Positions 46,834 to 55,911 are shown, counted from the stretch's first letter. The stretch: DNA of 64,000 nucleotides from Pontibacter diazotrophicus (GCF_003367245.1 NZ_QRGR01000004.1:62001-126000), one strand, 5' to 3'. Notes: generated by a model not told the origin, from the letters alone. A program made the numbers and translations.

Positions 46834-47451
46834 CTAAATCATCACTTCCGGAAGCTCCCGAATGGTGATAGTGACATCGTGTGGTGCTGTTTCATCGCCT
46901 CCAAAATAAGGATAAAGCTGGTAGCCCTCTCCTGTTCCTGTGCAGGCCCTAGGCAAAGACACAGACTTTCCATTTAAATAGAACACATATTTCTTGTTCT
47001 CCATCCTGATTTCGCAAATGGCAGGTTCACCTAGTGTTACAGAGCCTACATAAGCAGCGTTTCGCTCATTGTTAAAGTAAGTATAAGCGTGTAATTCCAG
47101 TTTGCCGTTGTACCACCTCCATCCAAACCGGGCACTGTTGGTATGGTGCGCGCTGCCGCAGTCTGACAAACCATACAGCTTGTTTATATCTCCCTGGTTA
47201 TCTGGGTCTGCTGTTGTATAAATAGCAGTACTGTCGAAAACAACGGAAAATCGTAGACGATCTGTAGTTCGCCTCTTATAGGAATTTATATCTGCATAAT
47301 GAAAACCTTCTTTAATAGTATAGATTGCTTCTCTATCTACCTGCGGCTGTTCCTGTTTAGGTACCACATCAGTGATCTGTTCGCAGGAAGAAAGGGCGCA
47401 GCAAGATAGAAGTGCTGCAGGAATACAGCACATTTTTCTGAACGACAACAT
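46834..47451 (-). CDS. Lipoprotein of unknown function
   Basis: 205 residues. The signal peptide has lipobox L-S-S-C (Cys23). The mature part is rich in beta strands with many aromatic residues (ARFGWRWYNGKLELHAYTYF and YVFYLNGKSVSLP), suggesting a concanavalin-like jelly roll. I recognise no named family. It appears monocistronic. Confidence 0.75.
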   Translation of the reverse strand: MLSFRKMCCIPAALLSCCALSSCEQITDVVPKQEQPQVDREAIYTIKEGFHYADINSYKRRTTDRLRFSVVFDSTAIYTTADPDNQGDINKLYGLSDCGSAHHTNSARFGWRWYNGKLELHAYTYFNNERNAAYVGSVTLGEPAICEIRMENKKYVFYLNGKSVSLPRACTGTGEGYQLYPYFGGDETAPHDVTITIRELPEVMI

Positions 47452-47843
47452 AACTTCTATGGAAATGAAAATACTTGTTGTAAGGGTTGAAATAATTAAA
47501 ATTCAGAGCATCACCACTCTGAAGTTATCACATCAACGAAGAAAACCCTACACAAAGTATGCAATCGATATGCCCTAATAGAAAAAGTGCAGATGCAGCA
47601 GAGACTAAGTTTAATGTAATATGACTGATGTTAAGGCAAACCAAACCGGCCACTTTTTAGTCCCCAGCGGGAGGATAGGTAAATAACTTTAATGACTACC
47701 AAACTAAAAGAGAAACAAACTTTGTAAATTGTTTTTAGATGTAGAGGGAGTAAGTTACAATAGGCCCATAAAAAAAGCACTGGCTGATGATGGCCAGTGC
47801 TTTAGAATTTTAAACCTACTAGTAACAAGCAGGAATTAGATTA
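47452..47843. other. Intergenic region with one terminator and a small palindrome
   Basis: This 392-base gap holds the upstream region of the lipoprotein gene and the end of the deoxyhypusine-synthase-like transcript. A short palindrome TCCC-CAGC-GGGA (47661-47672) resembles the hairpins at 37.6 kb in reverse orientation, but a single copy is weak evidence. A 68-residue plus-strand ORF overlapping the lipoprotein start (47372-47578) is not gene-like. Confidence 0.5.
47769..47803 (-). terminator. Terminator of the deoxyhypusine-synthase-like gene
   Basis: AAAGCACTGGC (47774-47784) pairs with GCCAGTGCTTT (47793-47803). On the minus strand it is followed by a run of eight T. Confidence 0.88.
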
Positions 47844-48815
47844 TTACATATCCAATACAATCGCGAAGATAAGTGGCGCCACAATCGTAGCATCCGACTC
47901 AATCATATATTTCGGAGTGTCTTTCCCTAACTTACCCCAGGTAATTTTTTCGTTCGGCACAGCGCCAGAGTAAGAACCATAGCTGGTAGTGGAGTCAGAA
48001 ATCTGGGCGAAGTACCCCCAAAGCGGAACACCTCCACGCTGTAAATCCTGGTGCAGCATTGGTACTACGCAAATCGGGAAGTCACCGGCAATACCACCAC
48101 CAATCTGGAAGAAACCAATAGTAGATTCTTCTTTGGCAGTTTCTGTATACCAGTCAGCCAGCTGCATCATGTACTGAATACCTGTTTTCATGGTATGCAC
48201 ATTCTTGATGTCACCGCTGATAACGTGACCGGCATAGATGTTACCTAAGGTAGAGTCTTCCCAACCCGGGCAGATGATCGGAAGATTCTTCTTTGCTGCT
48301 TCCAGCATCCAGCTGTTCTTCGGGTCGATCTGGTAATATTGCTCCAAATCACCGGATAATAGCATCTGGTAAAAGAATTCGTGCGGGAAATAGGATTCAC
48401 CAGCCTTATCTGCTTTTTCCCAGTACTTCAACACAACATGCTCCAAGCGTCGCATGGCTTCTTCTTCCGGGATACATGTATCTGTTACACGATTCAGGTG
48501 GCGACTTAAAAGCTCCTCTTCATCGGCTGCAGACAATTCACGGTAATGCGGAACACGCTCATAAAAGTCGTGCGCCACCAGATTGAAGATATCTTCTTCG
48601 AGGTTAGCACCTGTACAGGAGATGGCATGAACTTTATCCTGGCGAATCATTTCAGCCAGAATAATACCTAACTCAGCTGTAGACATAGCACCTGCCAATG
48701 TCACCAGCATTTTACCACCGTTATTCAGGTGTGTTTTATAACCTTCGGCAGCATCAATCAAAGAAGCTGCGTTAAAATGTTTGTAGTGTTTCTTTAAAAA
48801 ATCTGTTACCTGCAT
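47844..48815 (-). CDS. Deoxyhypusine-synthase-family protein
   Basis: 323 residues of the deoxyhypusine synthase fold. NAD-binding stretches are visible (TLAGAMSTAELGIILAEMI and SCTGANLEEDIFNL), and the segment EKITWGKLG aligns with the catalytic-lysine region of eukaryotic DHS (Lys295 here), followed by ESDATIVAPLIFA. Bacteria lack eIF5A, so the substrate must differ; some bacterial homologues are linked to polyamine (homospermidine-type) chemistry. No polyamine gene is adjacent. It appears monocistronic with a terminator. Confidence 0.88.
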   Translation of the reverse strand: MQVTDFLKKHYKHFNAASLIDAAEGYKTHLNNGGKMLVTLAGAMSTAELGIILAEMIRQDKVHAISCTGANLEEDIFNLVAHDFYERVPHYRELSAADEEELLSRHLNRVTDTCIPEEEAMRRLEHVVLKYWEKADKAGESYFPHEFFYQMLLSGDLEQYYQIDPKNSWMLEAAKKNLPIICPGWEDSTLGNIYAGHVISGDIKNVHTMKTGIQYMMQLADWYTETAKEESTIGFFQIGGGIAGDFPICVVPMLHQDLQRGGVPLWGYFAQISDSTTSYGSYSGAVPNEKITWGKLGKDTPKYMIESDATIVAPLIFAIVLDM

Positions 48816-49052
48816 AGTTGATTATTTTGCACCAATCTGTGTCCTATTTGGCAGCTTGGCTCGGCAATTTATGAATTATTTACTGATTTATACCTTACGG
48901 CATATAAACAGCAGCTGTTCGAACACCAAACATATGAGGGTGGAATGATAGCCGGGTATATGACCTCCGGATTCAGATGCATAACATAAATTGCACAGAA
49001 AAATTCATGAAATCTTAAATTTTCTTTCTTTATCTGAAGGTGGTAAAATAGA

Positions 49053-49595
49053 TTATTTAGCCGGCTTCTCTATCACCAGGTTATGGTTAGTGTAGATACA
49101 AATATCGGCTGCAATGTTCAGCGCTTCGCGCACCATCTCTTCTGCAGATAAATGCGGCGCATGCTTTTTAAGTGCCAGAGCGGCAGCGTGCGCATACATA
49201 CTACCAGAGCCAATGGCTGCAATCTGGTTATCCGGCTCCAGCACATCACCTGTTCCGGATATAATCAGCAGTTCGTCTTTGTTGGCCACCACCATCATGG
49301 CTTCCAGCTTGCGCAGGTACTGGTCTTTGCGCCAGTCTTTTGCCAGTTCTATGGCAGCGCGTTTCATATTGCTCTGGTAGGCGCCTAATTTTTCTTCAAA
49401 TCGTTCCAGCAAAGTAAAAGCGTCTGCAGTGGAGCCTGCAAAGCCTGTTACTATTTTACCGTCCAGCAGCTTACGGATTTTCTTAACATTACTTTTGGCG
49501 ATATGTTTGTCCATGGTAGCTTGCCCATCGGCACCAAGTGCTACTTCGCCATTGTGGTATATACCACATACAGTAGTTGATCTTATTTTTGTCAT
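49053..49595 (-). CDS. hslV: ATP-dependent protease peptidase subunit HslV
   Basis: 180 residues from ATG 49595 (MTKIRSTTVCGIYHNG). The mature N-terminal nucleophile should be the Thr in TTVCGI after removal of a short leader. GADGQATMDKHIAKSNVKKI, GFAGSTADAFTLLERFE and GSGSMYAHAAALAL are HslV hallmarks. It forms the proteolytic core that works with HslU ATPase, which is not in the window. The frame remains open to 49790, but those 65 residues are non-family sequence. Confidence 0.96.
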   Translation of the reverse strand: MTKIRSTTVCGIYHNGEVALGADGQATMDKHIAKSNVKKIRKLLDGKIVTGFAGSTADAFTLLERFEEKLGAYQSNMKRAAIELAKDWRKDQYLRKLEAMMVVANKDELLIISGTGDVLEPDNQIAAIGSGSMYAHAAALALKKHAPHLSAEEMVREALNIAADICIYTNHNLVIEKPAK

Positions 49596-49863
49596 GGTTC
49601 TATTTATGTCAGGCTCCCCGCAGGTTGTTCCTGGTGTTGCAAGTTCATATGATAAAGCTACGCTATAATCAAACAAGAAGCCAATGCAATAAATACAGCC
49701 AAATTGTCTGCCTTTTAGTATGAGGTTTACGGTGTCGAATAATTCTACACCTCTTATGAGCACCGACGGTAACTCTAAAACATAAAACATTCACCCTCTG
49801 TATATATGCATGTTGCATTAATTCAATCTACTATCTTCTTTTTGATATGTAACTCAAAAAACT

Positions 49864-50043
49864 ATGAAAAATTTAGAAATCCAGTGGCTCTACAGCCTTC
49901 TGTTCCTGCTCTTCACACTTACGCTTAGTAGTTGTGACTTTGTGGGTGATGTACTGGAGTTCGGTTTCTGGACAATTCTTATCCTCATCGGCATTGTATT
50001 ACTCATTATCTATTTTATCGCAAAGATGTTCAGGGGAAGGTAA
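49864..50043 (+). CDS. Micro-lipoprotein with one transmembrane helix
   Basis: 59-residue ORF. Signal peptide with lipobox L-S-S-C (Cys24), then a short acidic linker (DFVGDVLEFG), then one strongly hydrophobic helix (FWTILILIGIVLLIIYFIA) and a basic end (KMFRGR). Such tiny Bacteroidota proteins are sometimes labelled phosphatidate cytidylyltransferase, which cannot be right at this size. It lies 108 bases before the CNNM/CBS gene in the same direction. Compare 51917. Confidence 0.7.
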   Translation: MKNLEIQWLYSLLFLLFTLTLSSCDFVGDVLEFGFWTILILIGIVLLIIYFIAKMFRGR

Positions 50044-50151
50044 AAAGTGGCCTTTGCATATGTACCGGATAATTGCCTATACAGCTGGCGGATGCTATGC
50101 TAATGGTTATATACTTTCCACTGTTCACGCTTTAAATAAAACGCCTTTTAC

Positions 50152-51231
50152 ATGGGTTTACTGATTCTTTACCTAGCTATTGCGCTGGTTTTTTCTTTTC
50201 TATGTTCATTACTGGAGGCTTCCCTGCTCAGTATTAATCCCTCTCATGCAAGCATTGTAGGGCAACAGAACCCCTCCCTGGGGAAAGACCTGCAGGATTT
50301 TAAAGACAACATTGACCGGCCGCTTGCAGCCATCCTCACACTCAATACTTTTGCCCATACAATTGGTGCTGCAGGCGTGGGGGCACAGGCACAAATCATA
50401 TGGGGCGAGGAAGCCCTGACTATAGTCTCTGTGGTGCTGACGATTATTATCCTCATTCTCACCGAAATAATACCTAAAACGCTCGGGGCAAACTACTGGC
50501 GCCAACTCACCCCATTTACTGTGCGCACGCTGAAGATTATGATATACTCCCCACTTTACCCCATCATCCTCTTCTCTCAATTCATCACTAAACGCATGAA
50601 ACAGGATAAGGGCAAAAGTGTACTGAGTCGTGCTGACTTTACAGCCATGGCAGAAATTGGGGCCAAAGAGGGCGTTCTGCACCAAAATGAGTCGAGGGTT
50701 ATTAATAATGTGTTACGCTTTAACGTCATCCTGGCCAGCCACATTATGACGCCCCGTACAGTAATCAGAGCAGCACCGGAAACGGAATCCATTCAGGCGC
50801 TTTATGAAGATACGGAAAACTTACCTTTCTCCAGGATACCTGTCTATGATGTCTCTATTGACCATATTACGGGATATGTGCTTAAAAATGAAGTGCAACA
50901 TCACATTATTGAAGGAAAAGGAAACATGGCACTTACAACTATCAAGCGTCATATAAAGGCTGTTAGCGAACACACACCAGTCCCTACCCTATTCACCAAC
51001 CTGATGGAAAACAAAGAACACATCGCGCTTGTAGTGGACGAATATGGTGGCACAGCAGGCATTGTAACGATGGAGGATATTATAGAGACACTGTTGGGGC
51101 TGGAAATAACAGATGAATTTGATGCTATAGAAGACCTTCAGAAATGGGCACGGGATAAGTGGAAAAATCGGTCCAGTCGGCTTGGCATAGATGATAACGA
51201 CAAGGGTATGGAAGCATCCTCAAGTGTTTGA
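50152..51231 (+). CDS. CNNM/CBS-domain membrane protein (hemolysin/CorC-like family)
   Basis: 359 residues. The N-terminal DUF21/CNNM transmembrane domain carries three to four helices (LILYLAIALVFSFLCSLLEASLLS, AAILTLNTFAHTIGAAGVGA and IVSVVLTIIILILTEIIPKTLG). A CBS pair follows (ASHIMTPRTVIRAAPETES and FTNLMENKEHIALVVDEYGGTAGIVTMEDIIETLLG). Members act in magnesium or other divalent-ion homeostasis; haemolysin is a historical name. No C-terminal CorC_HlyC domain follows. Confidence 0.9.
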   Translation: MGLLILYLAIALVFSFLCSLLEASLLSINPSHASIVGQQNPSLGKDLQDFKDNIDRPLAAILTLNTFAHTIGAAGVGAQAQIIWGEEALTIVSVVLTIIILILTEIIPKTLGANYWRQLTPFTVRTLKIMIYSPLYPIILFSQFITKRMKQDKGKSVLSRADFTAMAEIGAKEGVLHQNESRVINNVLRFNVILASHIMTPRTVIRAAPETESIQALYEDTENLPFSRIPVYDVSIDHITGYVLKNEVQHHIIEGKGNMALTTIKRHIKAVSEHTPVPTLFTNLMENKEHIALVVDEYGGTAGIVTMEDIIETLLGLEITDEFDAIEDLQKWARDKWKNRSSRLGIDDNDKGMEASSSV

Positions 51232-51350
51232 GGGTTATTCACTTCAAGTATTCATAAAAGTATATTATAGTTTACTGCTTGTATAGCGTAAAACAGGTAT
51301 AGATTTAAGCCGTACAAATTCTAAGCACCCTTCACTTAGCAGCAAGAGCT

Positions 51351-51896
51351 ATGCACGGAAAACTAAAGAAAGAGGGAGAGTACGAACTTTTCAAAACAAC
51401 AGCGGGACATCAAATCCTTTCGTTGGATGAAAAAGAGTGGTATGCGGTGGTGGAGACAAGTCAGGGCCACATCCTGGTGAAATCTGATTCAGACCACGAA
51501 AAAGAAAAGACGGTGGACAAGGGCCAGTATTATCTGGCTGACTTCAAAGACGACCCCGAGTTTAGGGACATGCCCCACCTTTTCCTGAAGGATACTAAAA
51601 CGATGTATAAGGAATTTGTGCTGCCCAAAGGCCTCCCCACAAATAACGACAAGCGCAAAAAAGTAATTGTGACGGATGACAAGGTAAAAGCTGACAAGGT
51701 GGATTACCATGTAAAAGGCCCCGGGGACAAAGGCAGCGAGAAGCAGTACCACCAGGATCAGGGAAATGGCTCGAAAGGCAATAAGCAGGACTTTTCGGAT
51801 ATGACAAAGGAGGAACTATACGAAAAGGCAAAGGAACAGGATATTCGCGGACGTTCTAAAATGGACAAGGAAGAGCTAAAAAAACATCTGAAGTAG
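51351..51896 (+). CDS. Highly charged protein with C-terminal Rho-N-like motif
   Basis: 181 residues, Lys/Asp/Glu-rich and soluble. The N-terminal 60 residues look like a small beta domain (EYELFKTTAGHQILSLDEKEW). The middle is a disordered Gly/Lys/Asp linker. The last 30 residues (MTKEELYEKAKEQDIRGRS then KEELKKHL) resemble the Rho N-terminal/SAP-like helix-extended-helix nucleic-acid-binding motif. The function is unknown; association with DNA or RNA is an inference from that motif. Confidence 0.72.
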   Translation: MHGKLKKEGEYELFKTTAGHQILSLDEKEWYAVVETSQGHILVKSDSDHEKEKTVDKGQYYLADFKDDPEFRDMPHLFLKDTKTMYKEFVLPKGLPTNNDKRKKVIVTDDKVKADKVDYHVKGPGDKGSEKQYHQDQGNGSKGNKQDFSDMTKEELYEKAKEQDIRGRSKMDKEELKKHLK

Positions 51897-51916
51897 AAAT
51901 TTTGGAAAATGCCTTC

Positions 51917-52099
51917 ATGAAAAAGAAAGCTATCAAATGGCCTCCCAGCCTCATATTTCTATTCATCTCCCTACTACTTGGAGGCTGCGACTTTGACGAT
52001 GATGCTGTTATGCGCCCTAGCTCCTGGGCAGCTATTTTCGTTATTGCAGCTATTCTGCTGTTCTTCTACTATGTTTTTAAGATATACAGGAGAAAATAA
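51917..52099 (+). CDS. Second micro-lipoprotein with one transmembrane helix
   Basis: 60 residues from ATG 51917. Signal peptide with lipobox L-G-G-C (near residue 24), acidic linker (DFDDDAVMRPSS), one helix (WAAIFVIAAILLFFYYVF) and a basic tail (KIYRRK). Its plan is the same as the 59-residue protein at 49864, so the two are probably paralogues. It begins 20 bases after the Rho-N-like gene. Confidence 0.7.
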   Translation: MKKKAIKWPPSLIFLFISLLLGGCDFDDDAVMRPSSWAAIFVIAAILLFFYYVFKIYRRK

Positions 52100-52166
52100 T
52101 TAGGTGCAGCTACAATTTGATATATAAAGTTACATTGAAAGACAATTAGATAAAGGAAGCAGTAGT

Positions 52167-52209
52167 GTGTCCGCTGCTCGTGCAGCACAGGTGCAGACAC
52201 ATTTTTTTT
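52167..52209 (+). terminator. Probable intrinsic terminator
   Basis: GTGTC (52167-52171) pairs with GACAC (52196-52200), and an inner GCTGC/GCAGC stem lies between them. Eight T follow from 52202. Confidence 0.6.
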
Positions 52210-52223
52210 AAATAATATGCCAT

Positions 52224-52826
52224 TCATGCTGCTTCTTCGTATTCTGCCAGATACTCTTTTAGCTCTTTAATTTGATGCTTGTAGCGCCTCACAATAAAGT
52301 AAATAACAGCACCGGTAAACAAGATTGACAAAGGGAATCCAATGAGCACTCCCGTGTCATCCAGGTCCTGAAGTCCTCTGCCATAGAAGAACCTGCCAAT
52401 GATGATCATGCTGAAAAAGAACAGCACAACGAATGTCACTTCCGTTTTGTAGTTCCGCTGAAGCATGACTAATAGCTGTTCCATTCGCTCCTTTAAATGA
52501 TCGCTTAACTGCAAATGATTGATGTTTTTTAGTTTCTGCCAATAAAAGATAATCAGTACAAGGTAAAAGAACATCAATTTAACGTAGCCATTTATCGAAC
52601 CTGGGTAGGTAAAGCCATCCGTGAGGATTGGATGCACCAGTACCATAAGGAGCATACCTCCCAACATAATGCTAATAATCTTCTCATACTTTCGCTTCAT
52701 AGAAGTAATGAGGTCAGTTGTCTTCCCGTTTAAAATATCTTGGATCTGTGCCATGCTCTTCTGATTTAAATGTGAATGATTCGTTGTTTCACTTTGCCAT
52801 TTTGCCTTTAAGTCATCCAGTTCCAT
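52224..52826 (-). CDS. Membrane protein co-encoded with an ECF sigma factor
   Basis: 200 residues. A cytoplasmic N-terminus (ELDDLKAKWQSETTNHS, about 50 residues) precedes four transmembrane helices (IISIMLGGMLLMVLVHPIL, LMFFYLVLIIFYWQ, VTFVVLFFFSMIIIGRFF and GFPLSILFTGAVIYFIVR) and a charged C-terminal tail. It starts four bases after the sigma factor stop. By position it is a candidate anti-sigma factor, but it lacks the zinc-containing anti-sigma domain, so this is inference. Confidence 0.78.
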   Translation of the reverse strand: MELDDLKAKWQSETTNHSHLNQKSMAQIQDILNGKTTDLITSMKRKYEKIISIMLGGMLLMVLVHPILTDGFTYPGSINGYVKLMFFYLVLIIFYWQKLKNINHLQLSDHLKERMEQLLVMLQRNYKTEVTFVVLFFFSMIIIGRFFYGRGLQDLDDTGVLIGFPLSILFTGAVIYFIVRRYKHQIKELKEYLAEYEEAA

Positions 52827-52830
52827 CGGC

Positions 52831-53313
52831 TTAAGGGTTAAGTATTTGTTTTAGCTTCTTCTTTATTCTGTTAATCTTCACGCCAATGTTGGCTTCAGAT
52901 AACTCCATAATTTCAGCCATTTCCCGATAACTCTTCTCATCGAGGTAAAGCATCACGAGGGCTTTATCTAATTTGTTCAGGACATTCACTGCTGTCTGCA
53001 ACTCCTGGTCATAGACTACATCAAGGCGCTCAGTTTCAGGTTCAGGAATGTTGCCATGCCCCGTGCTTAATGGCTGCCACTGCTGCTTTTGGCCATTTTT
53101 GCGCAAGCTGGTTATGGCGGTGTTCAGCGCCAACCGGTACATCCAGGTGGTAACCTTTGCATCTTGCCGGAAGCCTGGGAATGACCGCCACAACTGAAAC
53201 ACTATCTCCTGAAACAAATCCTCAGAGTCATCACGGCTGCTGCCATACATTCTGCAAACTTTCAGAATGATAGCCTGGTGCTTTGTGATGATTTCTAAAA
53301 ATTCTTTTTCCAA
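52831..53313 (-). CDS. ECF-type RNA polymerase sigma factor
   Basis: 160 residues with sigma region 2 (CRMYGSSRDDSEDLFQEIVFQLW, then TWMYRLALNTAITSLRK) and region 4 (LNKLDKALVMLYLDEKSYREMAEI, then NIGVKINRIKKKLKQ). It would direct RNA polymerase to a small set of stress or envelope promoters. It is co-encoded with the 200-residue membrane protein. Confidence 0.93.
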   Translation of the reverse strand: MEKEFLEIITKHQAIILKVCRMYGSSRDDSEDLFQEIVFQLWRSFPGFRQDAKVTTWMYRLALNTAITSLRKNGQKQQWQPLSTGHGNIPEPETERLDVVYDQELQTAVNVLNKLDKALVMLYLDEKSYREMAEIMELSEANIGVKINRIKKKLKQILNP

Positions 53314-53400
53314 GGGATCAGGGCCTTTAAACTATTAGTCGCAGTGAATACTGAAAACTTACAGCTACCGGCAAAAACATCTAAAATAAATTATGCCTAT

Positions 53401-53444
53401 AAAAGAGAAGCCTCTCCCGCGTTAGCAGAAGAGGCTTCTCTTTT
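53401..53444 (-). terminator. PDH E2 gene terminator
   Basis: Perfect 15-base arms (53401-53415 and 53430-53444) with A/T-rich ends lie 20 bases past the pdhC stop on the minus strand; this stem can function in either direction. Confidence 0.85.
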
Positions 53445-53463
53445 CAATCTATACTTTAGAATT

Positions 53464-55167
53464 CTAAACCAGAATTCTAACCGGGTTCTCCAACAGGTTT
53501 TTGAATGTCTGCAGGAAGGCAGAACCAACAGCACCGTCTACTACACGGTGGTCGCAGGACAAGGTCACTTTCATCACATTGCCAATTTTGATCTCCCCGT
53601 TTTTCACAACCGGTACCTGTGAGATACCACCTACAGCCATAATACAGGCGTTCGGTGGGTTGATGATAGCTGTGAATTCATCAATGCCAAACATACCCAG
53701 GTTGGAAATTGAGAACGTGCTGCCTTCCATTTGAGCTGGCTGCAGCTTCTTGCTCTTCGCTTTGCCTCCAAGGTCTTTCACCTCAGCAGAGATAGCAGAA
53801 ATAGTTTTGAAATCAGCGTTACGCACCACTGGTACCAGCAAGCCTTCTTCTACCGCTACAGCTACTCCGATGTTGATGTGCTTGTTGTAACGGATCTTAT
53901 CTCCTAACCAGGAGGAGTTAACCGCCGGATGCTGACGCAAGGCTGCAGCAGCGGCTTTAATAACTAAGTCGTTAAAAGAAATTTTAACCGGAGACACCTC
54001 ATTCATGCTGACACGTGCTTCCATCGCTTTGTCCATATCAATAGACATAGTCAGGAAGAAATGCGGTGCAGTGAAAAGGCTCTCTGACAGACGACGGGCA
54101 ATTACCTTACGCATCTGCGATACGTTCACCTCTTCGTACTCCTCTGATGGCATACCCGGCGTGGTCGCAATTTGCGGAACAGCAGCTTTGTCCTTGGAGG
54201 CAGCTTCCTGCGGTGCGGCAGATGGGCTATAGTTCTCAATATCGCGCAAAACAATGCGGCCACCTTCGCCTGTACCTTTTATCTGGGATATTTTATAGCC
54301 TTTTTCCTCTGCCATTTTCTTGGCAAGCGGAGAAGCTTTAATACGTCCGTTTTCAGAGGAGGCATCCCCTTCTGATGGTGCAGCAGACTCCGGACCTGGC
54401 ACTTTCGTTTCCTCTACTTTATCTGAAGTAACAGCGTCAGCTCGTGCTTCAATGTCCTCGTCAGTCTGGGCATTCTCTTCGCGCGACTGGTTGTTAGAAG
54501 AAGCAGCTTCCAATAGAGCTTTGTAGTTAGCACCTTCTTCACCTATAATGGCTATGATGGCATCTACAGCTACTGATTCACCTTCCTTTACACCTGTATA
54601 GAGCAGGGTGCCGTCTTCGTAAGATTCCAGTTCCATAGTCGCTTTATCGGTTTCTACCTCAGCTAATATATCACCGGATTTTACTTTATCGCCTTGTTTC
54701 TTCTGCCAGTTCACAAGCACACCTTCTGTCATGGTGTCACTCATTTTAGGCATTCTGATGATGTTTGCCTTGATGCTGCTTACATCCACAGCGGGCTTGG
54801 CAGGAGCTTCTTCTCTGGAAGCAGCAGGTTTTGTTTCAACCGGCTTCTCTTCCTCCTTCTTCGGCTCTTCTTTGGCAGCAGGCTTACCTCCGCCTTTTAT
54901 TTCTTCCAGCAAGTCTGCAATATCCTCACCGTCTTTACCGATGATAGCGAGCACACCATCCACAGGAATAGTGTCTCCTTTTTTAGGCCCTATATATAAC
55001 AGGGTGCCATCTTCGTAAGACTCCAGCTCCATTGTTGCCTTGTCTGTTTCAACCTCGGCCAGGATGTCGCCGGAGCTTACCTTATCGCCTTCTTTCTTAA
55101 GCCAAGATGCAATCACCCCCTCAGTCATCGTGTCACTCATCTTGGGCATTCTTATAACTTCAGCCAT
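53464..55167 (-). CDS. pdhC: Dihydrolipoamide acetyltransferase (PDH complex E2)
   Basis: Transfers acetyl groups to coenzyme A in the pyruvate dehydrogenase complex. 567 residues with two N-terminal lipoyl domains, each with the lipoylated Lys in EVETDKATMELESYEDG (near residues 43 and 178). A peripheral-subunit binding domain follows (IKASPLAKKMAEEKGYKIS), then the catalytic domain with the DHRVVDGAVG active-site motif near the end. Acidic, Ala/Pro/Glu-rich linkers separate the domains. E1 and E3 genes are not adjacent. It appears downstream of the histidine phosphatase on the same strand. Confidence 0.95.
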   Translation of the reverse strand: MAEVIRMPKMSDTMTEGVIASWLKKEGDKVSSGDILAEVETDKATMELESYEDGTLLYIGPKKGDTIPVDGVLAIIGKDGEDIADLLEEIKGGGKPAAKEEPKKEEEKPVETKPAASREEAPAKPAVDVSSIKANIIRMPKMSDTMTEGVLVNWQKKQGDKVKSGDILAEVETDKATMELESYEDGTLLYTGVKEGESVAVDAIIAIIGEEGANYKALLEAASSNNQSREENAQTDEDIEARADAVTSDKVEETKVPGPESAAPSEGDASSENGRIKASPLAKKMAEEKGYKISQIKGTGEGGRIVLRDIENYSPSAAPQEAASKDKAAVPQIATTPGMPSEEYEEVNVSQMRKVIARRLSESLFTAPHFFLTMSIDMDKAMEARVSMNEVSPVKISFNDLVIKAAAAALRQHPAVNSSWLGDKIRYNKHINIGVAVAVEEGLLVPVVRNADFKTISAISAEVKDLGGKAKSKKLQPAQMEGSTFSISNLGMFGIDEFTAIINPPNACIMAVGGISQVPVVKNGEIKIGNVMKVTLSCDHRVVDGAVGSAFLQTFKNLLENPVRILV

Positions 55168-55281
55168 AAATTTTGTCTTATATTATTCGCCCAGTTGGTC
55201 TGTTTGTCTGTATATATCAGCCCAAATTTAGATTTAAAAATATTTTATTCAAACTATATGCTTCTTATTTGTTAAAAGCCT

Positions 55282-55911
55282 TCAAACAGGTTGCTCCTCC
55301 ACCAGATGCGATACGTCACAATGCTTCTTAACAGTGAATATACTACCCGTATAATCGAGCTCGTAAAGGCACAGGTTTAGGTGCTCAAACTGGTCCATGC
55401 AGCGCAGCGGGTAGCGCAGCAGGTTGCATAGCATAATCCGCATCGCGCGCCCGTGCATACAAATCAGTATTGTTTCTTCCTCCGGCCTACTCAGCATCAG
55501 GTCTATGAACGGCTTTTGCCTTTCTGCCACCACCTCAGGGCTCTCCCCTCCTTCTACACATACATCGCAATTTCCCTCGCGCCAGGTTAGCAGCATATCA
55601 GCATAGTACTGATCTTCTTCCGGTGTCATACGGGTTCCTTCGCGGGTGCCCCAGTGGATTTCATTCAGCCCGGCGTGCTGCTCATGCGGCAGCCCCAGGT
55701 CCAGAAAACCCTGCACCGACTGAATAGTACGCTGCAAGGTAGAGGTATAAACCTTGTCAAAAGGAATATCTTTATACTTCTGATAAAACAGCCTGGCCTG
55801 CGCTTGTCCGGTCTCGTTTAGAGAGGAGTTAATGCCACTGCCCTGTACAATACTTTGCAGGTTATAATCCGTCTGACCGTGACGAATGAGGTATACTTTC
55901 TTAATACTCAA
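55282..55911 (-). CDS. Histidine phosphatase family protein
   Basis: 209 residues of the phosphoglycerate-mutase-like superfamily. The catalytic RHG motif is in YLIRHGQTDYNLQ (His10). A second histidine occurs in ICMHGRAMRIML (near residue 153), and the acid is likely Glu in LNEIHWGTREG. The substrate cannot be predicted; members dephosphorylate sugars, nucleotides or proteins. It is divergent from the menaquinone cluster at 55963. Confidence 0.9.
   Translation of the reverse strand: MSIKKVYLIRHGQTDYNLQSIVQGSGINSSLNETGQAQARLFYQKYKDIPFDKVYTSTLQRTIQSVQGFLDLGLPHEQHAGLNEIHWGTREGTRMTPEEDQYYADMLLTWREGNCDVCVEGGESPEVVAERQKPFIDLMLSRPEEETILICMHGRAMRIMLCNLLRYPLRCMDQFEHLNLCLYELDYTGSIFTVKKHCDVSHLVEEQPV

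Noticed and set aside
47372..47578. A plus-strand ORF of 68 residues at the lipoprotein start
   Set aside because: It overlaps the minus-strand signal peptide region and reads as noise.
47661..47672. A fifth copy of the 37.6-kb mini-hairpin (TCCC-CAGC-GGGA)
   Set aside because: A four-base stem with a four-base loop is likely by chance; I mention it only as a weak resemblance.
49596..49790. The N-terminal extension of HslV to 49790
   Set aside because: The mature HslV must begin near MTKIRSTTV; the extra 65 residues are not part of the family.
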